Source: PALSA-612 sp963776735
GTDB lineage: Bacteria > Actinomycetota > Thermoleophilia > Gaiellales > Gaiellaceae
Direction of reading: 5' to 3'
Assembly: GCA_963776735.1 (NCBI GenBank)
Contig: CAVZNV010000017.1
Coordinates: 124,001 to 188,000, forward strand
DNA length: 64,000 nt
The translations under genes and the position numbers were made by a program. The number at the start of each line of letters is the position of its first letter. Position 1 is the first letter of the stretch. Positions 23,570-31,430 of this stretch are shown piece after piece. A model generated the notes under the pieces. The model had not been told where the DNA came from. It ran no database searches and saw only the letters and a program-made list of their open reading frames with translations.

Positions 23570-24706
23570 TCATGTGCGCGCCAGGATGGCGTAGTCCAAA
23601 GGAGCGAACAGGATGTCGTTCAGCTTGCCGACATTGGCGGCGATCACCGGGTCGTCCGGGAGCGCGAGCCGCTCGGCGGGCTCGTTCAGGAAGCGCGTCT
23701 CCACCTCGCGGAAGCCGGCCTGCCGCGCGAGCAGGACAAGCGTTTCGGGCACGAGCGGCTGCGAATGGGTGAGGTCGGCGAAGTAGTTACGGAGCGCGAG
23801 CGGCGAGAGCGGGTTGATCGTCTCTGCGACGAGCAGTCCGCCCGGCCTGAGCTTGCGTGCGGCCAGCTCGAGCACGCGCACGAGAGCCGTAGGCGGCAGG
23901 TGCTCGACCACCTGCGCGGCGAAGACCGCACCCAGCGAGCCGTCCTCGAGCCCTTCGAGATACGCGACGGCGTCCGCCTGCTCGACGTCGAGCCCCTCGC
24001 CGCGCGCGTACGCGACCATGTCGGCGTCGGCGTCGATCCCGCGCGCCTCGACGCCCGCCTGCTTCAGCACCGACAGCAGCTCCCCGCGACCGCAGCCGAC
24101 GTCGAGCACCGGCGCGGCGTCGCGCAGATCGTCGAGGTAGGCGCGCTGGCGCTCGCGCACCGACTCCGTCGAGCCGCGCATCTTCGCCTCGTACGCGAAG
24201 TAGTCCGGAAACGCTGCCGCGGCGGGCTGGGCGGCGACCGTCCGCGGCACGACGATGCCGCTCGGCGTCACCGGACGACGCTCGACACGCGCGAGACGCT
24301 CCTCGAGCTCGACGGCCGCTCGGTGAGCCGCCTGCTCGGCGGTGGAGGCGCGATCGGCGCGCTCCGAGAGCTCGTCGACGAGCTTCAGCAGCGCGTCGTT
24401 GTACCCGCGCTGCTCGGCCGCCAGCGGCTCCACGTACCAGCGGAGAAAGGGCCGCAGCGCCTTCTTGACGCCGTAGGCGACGAAGCCCCTGGCGCCGGGC
24501 CGGCGCCGCAGCGGCCGCTCGGCCGACACCGGCCACAACCGCTCCGCCTGGTTCCGCCACGCGATCCGCCCGTCGGAGCCGTTCGAGGGAGGTGCGCCGC
24601 CCCAGCGGACCTCGTCCTGAAGACGGGCGAAGAGCGCATCGACGTCGACTTCATCCTGCGGCAAAATCCCCGCAGGAGCAGGGATTTTATCTGACTCGGA
24701 GGGCAC
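23570..24706 (-). CDS. SAM-dependent methyltransferase with N-terminal helical region
   Basis: A 378-residue protein. Residues about 85-150 are helical with heptad-like leucines (possible coiled coil), then a class I methyltransferase domain: VLDVGCGRGELLSVLKQAG, ARGIDADADMVAYARG, VFAAQVVEHLP and LRPGGLLVAETINP. Such proteins with an N-terminal helical tether occur in O-antigen clusters as chain-terminating or sugar methyltransferases; that is family-level analogy. GTG 24706 follows TATGAT by 6 nt. A short A/T-rich stem lies within codons 7-15 (24663-24688). Confidence 0.8.
   Translation of the reverse strand: MPSESDKIPAPAGILPQDEVDVDALFARLQDEVRWGGAPPSNGSDGRIAWRNQAERLWPVSAERPLRRRPGARGFVAYGVKKALRPFLRWYVEPLAAEQRGYNDALLKLVDELSERADRASTAEQAAHRAAVELEERLARVERRPVTPSGIVVPRTVAAQPAAAAFPDYFAYEAKMRGSTESVRERQRAYLDDLRDAAPVLDVGCGRGELLSVLKQAGVEARGIDADADMVAYARGEGLDVEQADAVAYLEGLEDGSLGAVFAAQVVEHLPPTALVRVLELAARKLRPGGLLVAETINPLSPLALRNYFADLTHSQPLVPETLVLLARQAGFREVETRFLNEPAERLALPDDPVIAANVGKLNDILFAPLDYAILART
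24663..24688 (-). other. A/T-rich stem-loop inside the 5' coding region of the methyltransferase
   Basis: AAAATCCC and GGGATTTT separated by 10 nt, 18 nt into the coding sequence of a probably leaderless transcript. In this GC-rich setting A/T-rich arms are unusual. It may affect early translation or be chance. Confidence 0.3.
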
Positions 24707-24712
24707 CCGCGA

Positions 24713-24718
24713 ATCATA
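24713..24718 (-). promoter_or_regulatory. Probable leaderless -10 element of the methyltransferase gene
   Basis: TATGAT on the minus strand, exactly six bases before GTG 24706. It is the closest match to the TATAAT consensus in the window together with the one at 27255. Confidence 0.55.
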
Positions 24719-24753
24719 GCCGGGGCCTGTTACGACGTCGTTAGCGGACGCGG

Positions 24754-24759
24754 TACGCT
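24754..24759 (+). promoter_or_regulatory. Probable leaderless -10 element of the CDF exporter gene
   Basis: TACGCT, six bases before GTG 24766. The 59-bp divergent gap thus holds two leaderless-type promoters, one per strand. Confidence 0.45.
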
Positions 24760-24765
24760 CGTGGG

Positions 24766-25419
24766 GTGAGTCACCACACGCACGCCCACTCACACGGCCG
24801 ACACGGGCACTCGCACGGCGTCGTGGATCCGGCGATCGTGCGCTCGCACGCCGGTGTTCGTGCGGTCGCGCTCAGCCTCGCCGTCCTGGCCGTAACGGCA
24901 ACTGTCCAGACGGTGATCTACACGTTCACGTCGAGCGTCTCGCTGCTCGCCGACCTGATCCACAACTTCGGCGACGCGTCGACGGCGATCCCGCTCGGCG
25001 CCGCGTTCCTCCTGCGCAGCGCGAAGGCGGAGCGCTGGTCGGGACTTGCAGTCGTGATCGCGATCTTCGTCAGCGCGTGCGTGGCGCTCGTCCAGACGAT
25101 CATGCGCTTCATCCACCCGCAGCACCTCACCCACCTCTGGTGGCTTGCCGCCGCGGGAGTGATCGGCTTCGTCGGGAACGAGGTCGCCGCACGCATCCGC
25201 ACGCGCGCGGGAAAGCGCCTCGACAGTCCCGCCCTGCTCGCGGACGGCGACCACGCGCGGGCTGACGGCTATGTCAGCCTGGCGGTGCTGGTCGTGGCCG
25301 GCGCCGCCGCGATCGGCTGGGAGCGGGTCGACCCGGTGATCGGGCTCGTGATCACGCTGGTGATCCTGCGGATCACGTGGCAGGCCTGGCACACGATTCG
25401 CGGCCACGACCACCACTAG
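24766..25419 (+). CDS. Cation diffusion facilitator (Zn/Co/Cd exporter)
   Basis: A 217-residue membrane protein with a histidine-rich N-terminus (HHTHAHSHGRHGHSHG) and about five or six helices. SLLADLIHNFGD and LLADGDHARADGYVS carry the His/Asp metal site residues of helices II and V in CDF transporters, which export divalent metals in exchange for protons. It is shorter than usual (about 300 residues) because it lacks most of the cytoplasmic C-terminal domain; a short HDHH tail remains. The stop shares one base with the next start. Confidence 0.85.
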   Translation: MSHHTHAHSHGRHGHSHGVVDPAIVRSHAGVRAVALSLAVLAVTATVQTVIYTFTSSVSLLADLIHNFGDASTAIPLGAAFLLRSAKAERWSGLAVVIAIFVSACVALVQTIMRFIHPQHLTHLWWLAAAGVIGFVGNEVAARIRTRAGKRLDSPALLADGDHARADGYVSLAVLVVAGAAAIGWERVDPVIGLVITLVILRITWQAWHTIRGHDHH

Positions 25420-26493
25420 TGCGCGTCGGCATCTCGCTGCTCACGCTGGTTCCCGGCGTCGTCGGCGGATCGGAGACGTACGCGCGGGAGCTGACCCGTG
25501 CGCTCGCGCGCACCGGTGAGCTCGAGTACGAGGCCTTCGTGCCGGCGATCGCGCCCGACGCCGCCGACGGGCTCCCGACCCGCGTCGTGTCCGAGTACCG
25601 GGCGAGCACGTCGACGGCCGGCCGCGTCGCGGCGATGGCTCGCGCCTGGCTCACCCCCGGCCGGCTACGCCGCGCGATGGGCCTCGACGCGCTCGACGCC
25701 GTCCACTACCCGCTGAGTGTGGTGATCCCGCCCGCCGGCACCCGCCCGCCTGCGGCCGTGACCGTCCACGACCTCCAGCACGAGCTCTACCCGCAGTTCT
25801 TCACCCGTCCCGAGCTCGCCTACCGGCGCCTCCTCTACAAGCAGGCCGTGACGTCGTGCCGGATCGTGATCGCGATCTCCGGGCACGCGCGCGAGACGCT
25901 GATCGCCCGCTATGGGCTCGATTCGTCGCGCGTCGTCGCGATCCCGCTCGGCGTCGACCACGACGGGCTCGACGCCCGGAGAGGAGTCGCGCGAGCCGTT
26001 CCTGCTCTACCCGGCGAACCCGTGGCCGCACAAGAACCACGCGCGCCTCTACGAGGCGTTCGCGCGCGTGCGGCGCAACAGGCCGGAGCTGCGACTCGTC
26101 CTCACGGGGACGGGACACGCAGCGCAACTCCCGGACGGCGTCGAAAGCCGCGGGCGCGTGCAGTACGACGAGCTCGTCCACCTGTACCGGACTGCCTCAG
26201 CCCTCGTCTTCCCGAGCCTCTACGAGGGATTCGGGCTGCCGCCGATCGAGGCGATGGCGTGCGGCTGTCCGGTCGCCTGTTCGAACGCCACCTCGCTGCC
26301 CGAGGTGTGCGGCGACGCTGCCGAGCTCTTCGATCCGCTGTCCGTCGAGGACATGGCCTGCGCGATCGAAGCCGTGCTTGCCGATCCCGAGCGGTACGCC
26401 GAGCGCGGAATCGCTCGCGCCCGCGCCTTCAGCTGGGGCTCGACTGCCCGAGCGCACGAGGACGTCTACCGGCGCCTGGCCGCCGAGGGATGA
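25419..26493 (+). pseudogene. Family 4 glycosyltransferase gene with a one-base frame break
   Basis: GTG 25419 opens a GT4 protein: GVVGGSETYARELTRAL, VTVHDLQHELYPQFF, IVIAISGHARETL and AIPLGVDHDGL. At about 25971 one extra base shifts the frame; dropping it joins GVDHDGL to TPGEESREPFLLYPANPW and then to VFPSLYEGFGLPPIEAMACG in the frame ending at TGA 26493. The joined product has a normal length (357 residues) and all usual motifs. Either it is a recent pseudogene or the extra base is an assembly error. Its start overlaps the exporter stop (TAGTG) and its end overlaps the VLRF1 gene (ATGA). Confidence 0.75.
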
Positions 26494-27116
26494 GCCGCTT
26501 CGTCGGTCGCGCGAACGCGGCCAAGCGCCTTGCGCCGCTAGACGGGACACCTGGCCGCTCGGTCTACGCGGACGGCGACGTCCGGCTCGAAACGGAGGGC
26601 GAGACGCTGGTCGTACGACCGGCGTTTCCGCTTCACCACGAGGCGGAGTACGACGTCGTCCGCGTCGCGCCGCTGCTGGACGAGATCTCCGAGGATCACC
26701 TCGTCGGCGTCGTGCTCGTGCGGCTCGGCGGCTACGCAGTCGGCGTGCTCGACGGCGAGCGCCTGGTCGCATCCAAGGTCGGGCAGCGGCTCGTCCACGG
26801 CCGTCACCGCGCGGGCGGATCGTCGGCGAACCGCTTTCGCCGGCGGCGCGAGGAGCAGGCGCGCGTCTTGCTGCTCGACGCCGGCGAGACCGCGGACCGG
26901 GTGCTCCAGCCGTTCCGCGACCGGCTCGACGCAACCGCTCTCGGCGGCGACCGAACGGCTGTGCGGCGGATGATCGAGTTCCGGCCGGAGCTCGCGTGGC
27001 TCGACGGCCTCGCGCTCCCACGCTTCCTGACCGTGCCCGATCCACGCCGAGCGGTACTCGACCGGATCGCCTACGACGTCTACGCCGTCGAGATCGAAGA
27101 ACAGCCAGAGCCCTGA
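26490..27116 (+). CDS. VLRF1-domain protein (Vms1/acVLRF1-like ribosome-rescue factor)
   Basis: A 208-residue protein with an eRF1-like fold of the Vms1/VLRF1 family, which cleaves peptidyl-tRNA on stalled 50S subunits in actinobacteria and eukaryotes. Visible marks: VVLVRLGGYAVGVLDGERLV, then HGRHRAGGSSANRFRRRRE, the loop that in the family contacts the peptidyl-tRNA ester. In the acVLRF1 proteins I remember this loop contains glutamine (GGWSQQRF); here the same places are Ser, Ala and Asn, so activity may differ. Coupled by ATGA to the upstream glycosyltransferase gene. Confidence 0.7.
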   Translation: MSRFVGRANAAKRLAPLDGTPGRSVYADGDVRLETEGETLVVRPAFPLHHEAEYDVVRVAPLLDEISEDHLVGVVLVRLGGYAVGVLDGERLVASKVGQRLVHGRHRAGGSSANRFRRRREEQARVLLLDAGETADRVLQPFRDRLDATALGGDRTAVRRMIEFRPELAWLDGLALPRFLTVPDPRRAVLDRIAYDVYAVEIEEQPEP

Positions 27117-27254
27117 GCCCTGGCTGTGCCCCGCGCGGTACCCGACCGGGCAGCGCGGTGGGAAAGGCGGCACCAGGCCTGCGGCGAACCGGCGCCCCTT
27201 GCGCCCGGCCGAGTCTACAAGAGACGTGTTCCTAAAGTCAACGCCGCTGCGCCG

Positions 27255-27260
27255 TATGAT
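27255..27260 (+). promoter_or_regulatory. Probable leaderless -10 element of the DyP peroxidase gene
   Basis: TATGAT, seven bases before ATG 27268. Supports that ATG rather than the in-frame ATG at 27256, which lies inside the hexamer. The 151 bp between 27116 and 27268 hold no other feature that I can see. Confidence 0.55.
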
Positions 27261-27267
27261 CCGGCGC

Positions 27268-28164
27268 ATGCTCACTGCCCAAGGCGGGCTCTTCGCCCTG
27301 GGAACCGCCTCGCACGCATACCTCGAGTTCGATGCCGCCTCCGGCCGCAAACCGGAAGAGCTCGTGTTCGGGATCGCCTCGCTGCGCGAGCCACGGACGA
27401 CGATGGGCGGCGTCAACCTCGTCGCCGGCTTCCGGCCGGAGACGTGGCGGGCGGTCGTGCCGGACGACGCTCCTGTCGATCTGAATGGGTTCAACGAGGC
27501 CGTCGCCGGGGTCGACGGATTCTCAATGCCGGCCACCCAGCACGACGCAGTGCTCTGGCTCTCGGGCGCGGCGTACGACGTGGTGTTCGACGTGGCGCGC
27601 GGCGCGATCGCCGAATTGCGCGGGCTCGCCGTCCTGGCCGACGAGACGTCGAGCTGGCCCTACCGGCACGACCGAGACCTGACCGGCTTCATCGACGGGA
27701 GCGAGAACCCGACGCTGATCGAGGCGCCCGAGTACGCCGTCGTGCCCGAGGGCAGCCCCGGCGCCGGCGGCTCTGTCCTGCTCCTGCAGAAGTGGACGCA
27801 CGACGTCGCCGCCTGGGGGTCGCTCTCGGACGAGCAGCAGGAGCAGGTGATCGGCCGAACGAAGCCCGACAGCATCGAGCTCGACGACAAACCGGCCGAC
27901 TCGCATGTGGCACGCTCGGACCAGGACACCTTCGGGCACATCTTCCGGCGGAACATGCCCTACGGCACGGTGACCGACCACGGGACGATGTTCGTCGGCT
28001 TCTGCTCCGAGCAGCGACCGCTGCAGACGATGCTGGAGAGCATGGCCGGCCTGGCCGACGGCCCGCGCGACGCGCTCACCCGGTACACGACGCCGCTGAC
28101 CGGCGCCTACTACTTCGTCCCGTCGACCGAGGCGCTCCGCCGCCTGATCGGCGACGAGCCGTAG
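27268..28164 (+). CDS. DyP-type heme peroxidase
   Basis: A 298-residue dye-decolorising peroxidase. The family motif GxxDG is present as GFIDGSENP (about residue 149, with the distal Asp), and the proximal heme ligand is the His in SHVARSDQDTFGHIFRRNMP region. No twin-arginine signal, so it resembles the cytoplasmic YfeX-like class B enzymes. These oxidise aromatic or porphyrin substrates with hydrogen peroxide; some are loaded into encapsulin shells, but no encapsulin gene is near. The next gene follows after 38 bp on the same strand. Confidence 0.9.
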   Translation: MLTAQGGLFALGTASHAYLEFDAASGRKPEELVFGIASLREPRTTMGGVNLVAGFRPETWRAVVPDDAPVDLNGFNEAVAGVDGFSMPATQHDAVLWLSGAAYDVVFDVARGAIAELRGLAVLADETSSWPYRHDRDLTGFIDGSENPTLIEAPEYAVVPEGSPGAGGSVLLLQKWTHDVAAWGSLSDEQQEQVIGRTKPDSIELDDKPADSHVARSDQDTFGHIFRRNMPYGTVTDHGTMFVGFCSEQRPLQTMLESMAGLADGPRDALTRYTTPLTGAYYFVPSTEALRRLIGDEP

Positions 28165-28202
28165 TTCACCGGATCGTCACCCGAACCTTCGGAGTTCTAC
28201 CG

Positions 28203-28472
28203 ATGCCGTCTACCGACCCCGGCGCGATGCTCGGAGACATGAGCCTGGCGCTCGACGACGATATTGCCGCCCGGCTCGAGACGACGCGACGGGGGATCGA
28301 GGACGAGTTCGAGCATCTTCCGGCTGAGCAAGTCACCGCCCGGTTCGACCAGATCGTCGCGCAGCTGCTCTCCGAGGCGACCTTCGGTGACTTCATCCCT
28401 GTGCTCGCGTGGCGCTACTCGCGGGAAGAGCTGCGGATGGTGGAGTACCTGCCCGCCGAGTTTCGCGGTTGA
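28203..28472 (+). CDS. Three-helix-bundle dimerization-domain protein
   Basis: An 89-residue acidic, all-helical protein. The pattern GIEDEFEHLPAEQVTARFDQ...FGDFIPVLAWRYSREEL fits the small actinobacterial 'three-helix bundle dimerization domain' found alone or beside regulators. ATG 28203 has GGAG 8 nt upstream. No DNA-binding or catalytic motif is visible. It may be cotranscribed with the DyP peroxidase; a stem-loop directly after the stop closes the unit. Confidence 0.6.
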   Translation: MPSTDPGAMLGDMSLALDDDIAARLETTRRGIEDEFEHLPAEQVTARFDQIVAQLLSEATFGDFIPVLAWRYSREELRMVEYLPAEFRG

Positions 28473-28473
28473 C

Positions 28474-28493
28474 GAGAGCCGGTCGCGGCTCTC
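28474..28493 (+). terminator. Hairpin after the 28203 gene
   Basis: GAGAGCC and GGCTCTC around a 6-nt loop, beginning one base after the stop codon. A perfect 7-bp stem without a T-run, as in other hairpins of this genome. Confidence 0.55.
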
Positions 28494-28628
28494 CCCTCGG
28501 AACCCGCGACCGGCGACTCGTCGTCGAGAGGACTCGGAGGGCTCAGCTCGGAAGAAGTCTCTCGGCCGGCACCGTACGGGCGCAGGCGGTGACGGTGTGG
28601 TGACCGGACGGAGTCGTGCCGGCGCGGA

Positions 28629-29603
28629 TCAGGCTGCCGGGCGCCACGCCGGGCTGCCGTCGATCGCACTGGCGGCCGTCAGCCGGCGGACGTGACTGCC
28701 GTCGCGGTTCATCAGGTAGAGCGTCGCATCGCGGACGAACGCGATCTGCCGTCCGTCCGGTGACCACGAAGGGTGAAAGTCGAGGGCTTCCGGCGTCAGC
28801 GCCCTGGGCCTGCGGCCGTTCGCACCGACGACGTGGATCCCGAAGCCGCTGCCCTTGCCGCCTGAATACGCGAGCTGCGCTCCGTCGGGCGACCACGCCG
28901 GCTCCGTCACGTTGCTCGAGAACGGCGTCAGCTCACAGAGCCCGGTGCCGTCGGGCCGGATCAGGAACAGGGCCGAGCCGGTTCCCGCCTCGCGGCGCAC
29001 GAAGGCGATCCGCGTGCCGTCCGGAGACCAGGCCGGATCGGTGTCCATGGTGTTCACGTCTCGCGTCAGCATCCTGGCGCCGTGCCCGCCGGGGCGAATG
29101 ACGACGAGCCCCTCGCCGGCGCGCGAGAAGACGATCAGCTTGCCGTCGGGCGACCAGGACGGGCTCGAGTCGGGCGGCCGTCCCGGAGAGAGCCGCCGCG
29201 TGTGTGTGCCGTCGGCCCGCATGACGTAGATCGCCGCATGGCCGGTCCGGTCGCTCTCGAACGCGATCGACCGCCCGTCCGGCGACCAGCTCGGCTCGTC
29301 CTGGAAGTTCTGGCGCGGGACAGGCACCTTCCGCGGCGGCGCCGGGCTGAGCCGATGCGCCGCTCCTCCGCGAGCCGTCGTCAGGAAGATCGCATAGTTC
29401 CCGGCCTGGTAGCGGACGAAGGCGATCGTGCCGTTCCCGGCACTCTTGGTCGTGACTCGCGTGCCTGTCGACGTGCTGCACGCGCTGCTGATGTGGGCAC
29501 GAACCGTCACCGCACCGGCACCGCCGACTCCTGCCGTCGCCACGGCCACCATCGCGACGCAGACGGCGAGCCGGCGACGAGCTCTCATCCTCAAATGTGT
29601 CAC
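28629..29603 (-). CDS. Secreted PD40/TolB-like beta-propeller protein
   Basis: About 320 residues. The N-terminus is a signal peptide (RRRLAVCVAMVAVATAGVGG). The body has seven PD40-like repeats, each with the WSPDGxxIAF core: for example EPSWSPDGRSIAFESD and DPAWSPDGTRIAFVRR, as in TolB and related propellers. It is probably exported and acts in protein or ligand binding outside the cell. Start may be GTG 29603 or ATG 29588. A second PD40 protein is encoded at 50737. The 194-bp gap to panE contains no gene that I can support. Confidence 0.8.
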   Translation of the reverse strand: MTHLRMRARRRLAVCVAMVAVATAGVGGAGAVTVRAHISSACSTSTGTRVTTKSAGNGTIAFVRYQAGNYAIFLTTARGGAAHRLSPAPPRKVPVPRQNFQDEPSWSPDGRSIAFESDRTGHAAIYVMRADGTHTRRLSPGRPPDSSPSWSPDGKLIVFSRAGEGLVVIRPGGHGARMLTRDVNTMDTDPAWSPDGTRIAFVRREAGTGSALFLIRPDGTGLCELTPFSSNVTEPAWSPDGAQLAYSGGKGSGFGIHVVGANGRRPRALTPEALDFHPSWSPDGRQIAFVRDATLYLMNRDGSHVRRLTAASAIDGSPAWRPAA

Positions 29604-29797
29604 CTGTAGCGAGGTACGCCAAACGCGGGCGAGTGGATGCGGCCGATTCAGTCTCCGTCAAGCGAGTTCGCGTACTCGGCGTGCGGCGTGGTGAACAGCT
29701 TCTGCTCCGACCGCCCGCCGATCGACAGGGTCCCGTGCCCGAACGGCGCCGTCGAGGAGGAGGGGCAACCGGCGCATCGTTCTGAGATTGTGTCCGC

Positions 29798-30721
29798 ATG
29801 CGGATCGCCGTCGTCGGGGCAGGCGCGATGGGCTCGGTCTACGCCGCGCTGCTCGCATCCGCCGGCAACGACGTCTGGGCCGTCGACGTCGACGCAGCGC
29901 ACGTCGAGGCGATCCGCGCCCGGGGCCTGCACGTCGAAGGAGCGAGCGGCAACCGCACGGCGCGCATCGGCGCGACGACCGACCCGGCCGAGGTCGGCGG
30001 GGCCGAACTGGTCGTGATCGCGACCAAGTCGATGCACGCGGCCGACGCCGCGCGATCCGCGTTGCCGCTCGTCGGCGAGGAGACAACCGTGCTGACCATC
30101 CAGAACGGGCTCGGCGCGTCCGACGCCGTCGCGGAGATCGTCGGCAGCGCGCGTCTGATGGTCGGCGTCGCCGGAGGCTTCGGCGCGTCGATGCTCGCTC
30201 CCGGACACGTCCACCACCACGGCCTCGAGCTCGTCCGTCTCGGCGAGCACGAGGGCCTGGCGACCGGGCGCACGGAGCGAGTCGCCGATCTCTGGCGCGG
30301 CGCCGGCTTCGCAGTCAGGACGTACGACGACGTGCCGCGGCTCCAGTGGGAGAAGCTGATCTGCAACGCCTGCTACTCAGGCCTCTGCGGAGTGCTGGAG
30401 CTGACGATCGGCGAGGTGATCGACAACTCGCACGCGTGGGCGATGGCCTCGCGCTGCGCCGAGGAGGCGCTCGACGTCGCCCGCGCGAGCGGGGTCGAGC
30501 TCGAGATCGACGACTGCGAGCGTTTCGTCCGCGAGTACGGGTCGGCGATTCGCGACGCCCGGCCGTCGGTGCTCCTCGACCTGCTCGCCGGACGGCCGAC
30601 CGAGGTCGAGTGGATCAACGGCTCGGTTCCGCGCGAGGGCGCCAAGGTCGGCGTGCCGGCACCGACCAACGAGCTGATCACGACCCTCGTCCTGGCGAAG
30701 GAGCGTGCGGGCGCTCGCTGA
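29798..30721 (+). CDS. panE: 2-dehydropantoate 2-reductase (ketopantoate reductase family)
   Basis: A 307-residue NAD(P)-dependent reductase. It starts MRIAVVGAGAMGSVYAALLA (Rossmann GxGxxG), has VIATKSMHAAD and TIQNGLGASDAV of the cofactor domain, and the catalytic lysine in LQWEKLICNACYSG. The C-terminal domain has the EVEWINGSV substrate segment. PanE reduces ketopantoate to pantoate for CoA synthesis; some homologues act on other 2-oxoacids, so the substrate is likely but not certain. The 3' end overlaps the next gene by 17 nt. Confidence 0.85.
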   Translation: MRIAVVGAGAMGSVYAALLASAGNDVWAVDVDAAHVEAIRARGLHVEGASGNRTARIGATTDPAEVGGAELVVIATKSMHAADAARSALPLVGEETTVLTIQNGLGASDAVAEIVGSARLMVGVAGGFGASMLAPGHVHHHGLELVRLGEHEGLATGRTERVADLWRGAGFAVRTYDDVPRLQWEKLICNACYSGLCGVLELTIGEVIDNSHAWAMASRCAEEALDVARASGVELEIDDCERFVREYGSAIRDARPSVLLDLLAGRPTEVEWINGSVPREGAKVGVPAPTNELITTLVLAKERAGAR

Positions 30722-31430
30722 AACGCTCGCCGCGTCGCTGGCCGAGCGGGGCGCCGTGGCGGTGGCGGTCGTCGGCAGTCACGCCCGCGGCGACGCAGGT
30801 CCCGACTCCGACCTCGACCTCGCGGTCGTCGGCGTGGGCCCGCACTACCGCCTCGAGGCGCACGACACCACACTTGTGTCGATCGGATGGGCGACGGAGG
30901 ACGAGCAGCGGCGGCGGCTCTACGATCCGGCGTGGCTCGGCACGCACGTCACGGGCTGGCGGGAGGCGGTGGCGGTGTTCGATCCGGACGGCATCGCCGA
31001 GTCGATCCAGGCAGAGGCGACCGCCTGGACGTGGGACGGCGTCGCAGCGGAGTGCGACCGCTGGGCGGCGGACGAGCTCACCGGCCTCGCCGAAGAGGTT
31101 TTGAAGCTCCGCGCGAGCCTGCGCGAGGGCCGGGTGACGACCGCGAGCGTCCAGCGCTCGATCCTCTCGTTGCGGCTGGCGAAGCTCGTCGCCGTCCGCC
31201 GCCGAATCCTCTACGGCAGCGAGAACGGGCTCTGGGACGAGGTCTCGGCCGCGGTGGGCGCCGAGTGGACAGCCGCGCAACGCGCCGCACTCGGCCTCGA
31301 CGGAGCGACATGGGAGTCGAGTTGCCACGCGGCGCTCGATCTCTACGCGCAGGCCGTCGCGGAGCTCGCGACGGTCCTGGACGACGATCAGCGCGAGGTA
31401 ATCGCGCTCAGCTCTCCGCGAGCACGATGA
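30705..31430 (+). CDS. Nucleotidyltransferase-domain protein
   Basis: A 241-residue protein with a pol-beta-type nucleotidyltransferase core: VVGSHARGDAGPDSDLDLAV carries the GS and DxD residues that bind metal and nucleotide. A long helical C-terminal part follows, as in MNT/HEPN-like or aminoglycoside adenylyltransferase-like proteins. No partner HEPN gene is seen. GTG 30705 lies within the end of panE, so translation is coupled. The 3' end overlaps the convergent channel gene by 23 bp. Function is not assigned further. Confidence 0.7.
   Translation: MRALAETLAASLAERGAVAVAVVGSHARGDAGPDSDLDLAVVGVGPHYRLEAHDTTLVSIGWATEDEQRRRLYDPAWLGTHVTGWREAVAVFDPDGIAESIQAEATAWTWDGVAAECDRWAADELTGLAEEVLKLRASLREGRVTTASVQRSILSLRLAKLVAVRRRILYGSENGLWDEVSAAVGAEWTAAQRAALGLDGATWESSCHAALDLYAQAVAELATVLDDDQREVIALSSPRAR

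Noticed and set aside
28494..28628. A further gene between 28493 and 28628
   Set aside because: Open frames here are short, without ribosome site, -10 hexamer or protein-like composition; apart from the hairpin nothing is supported.
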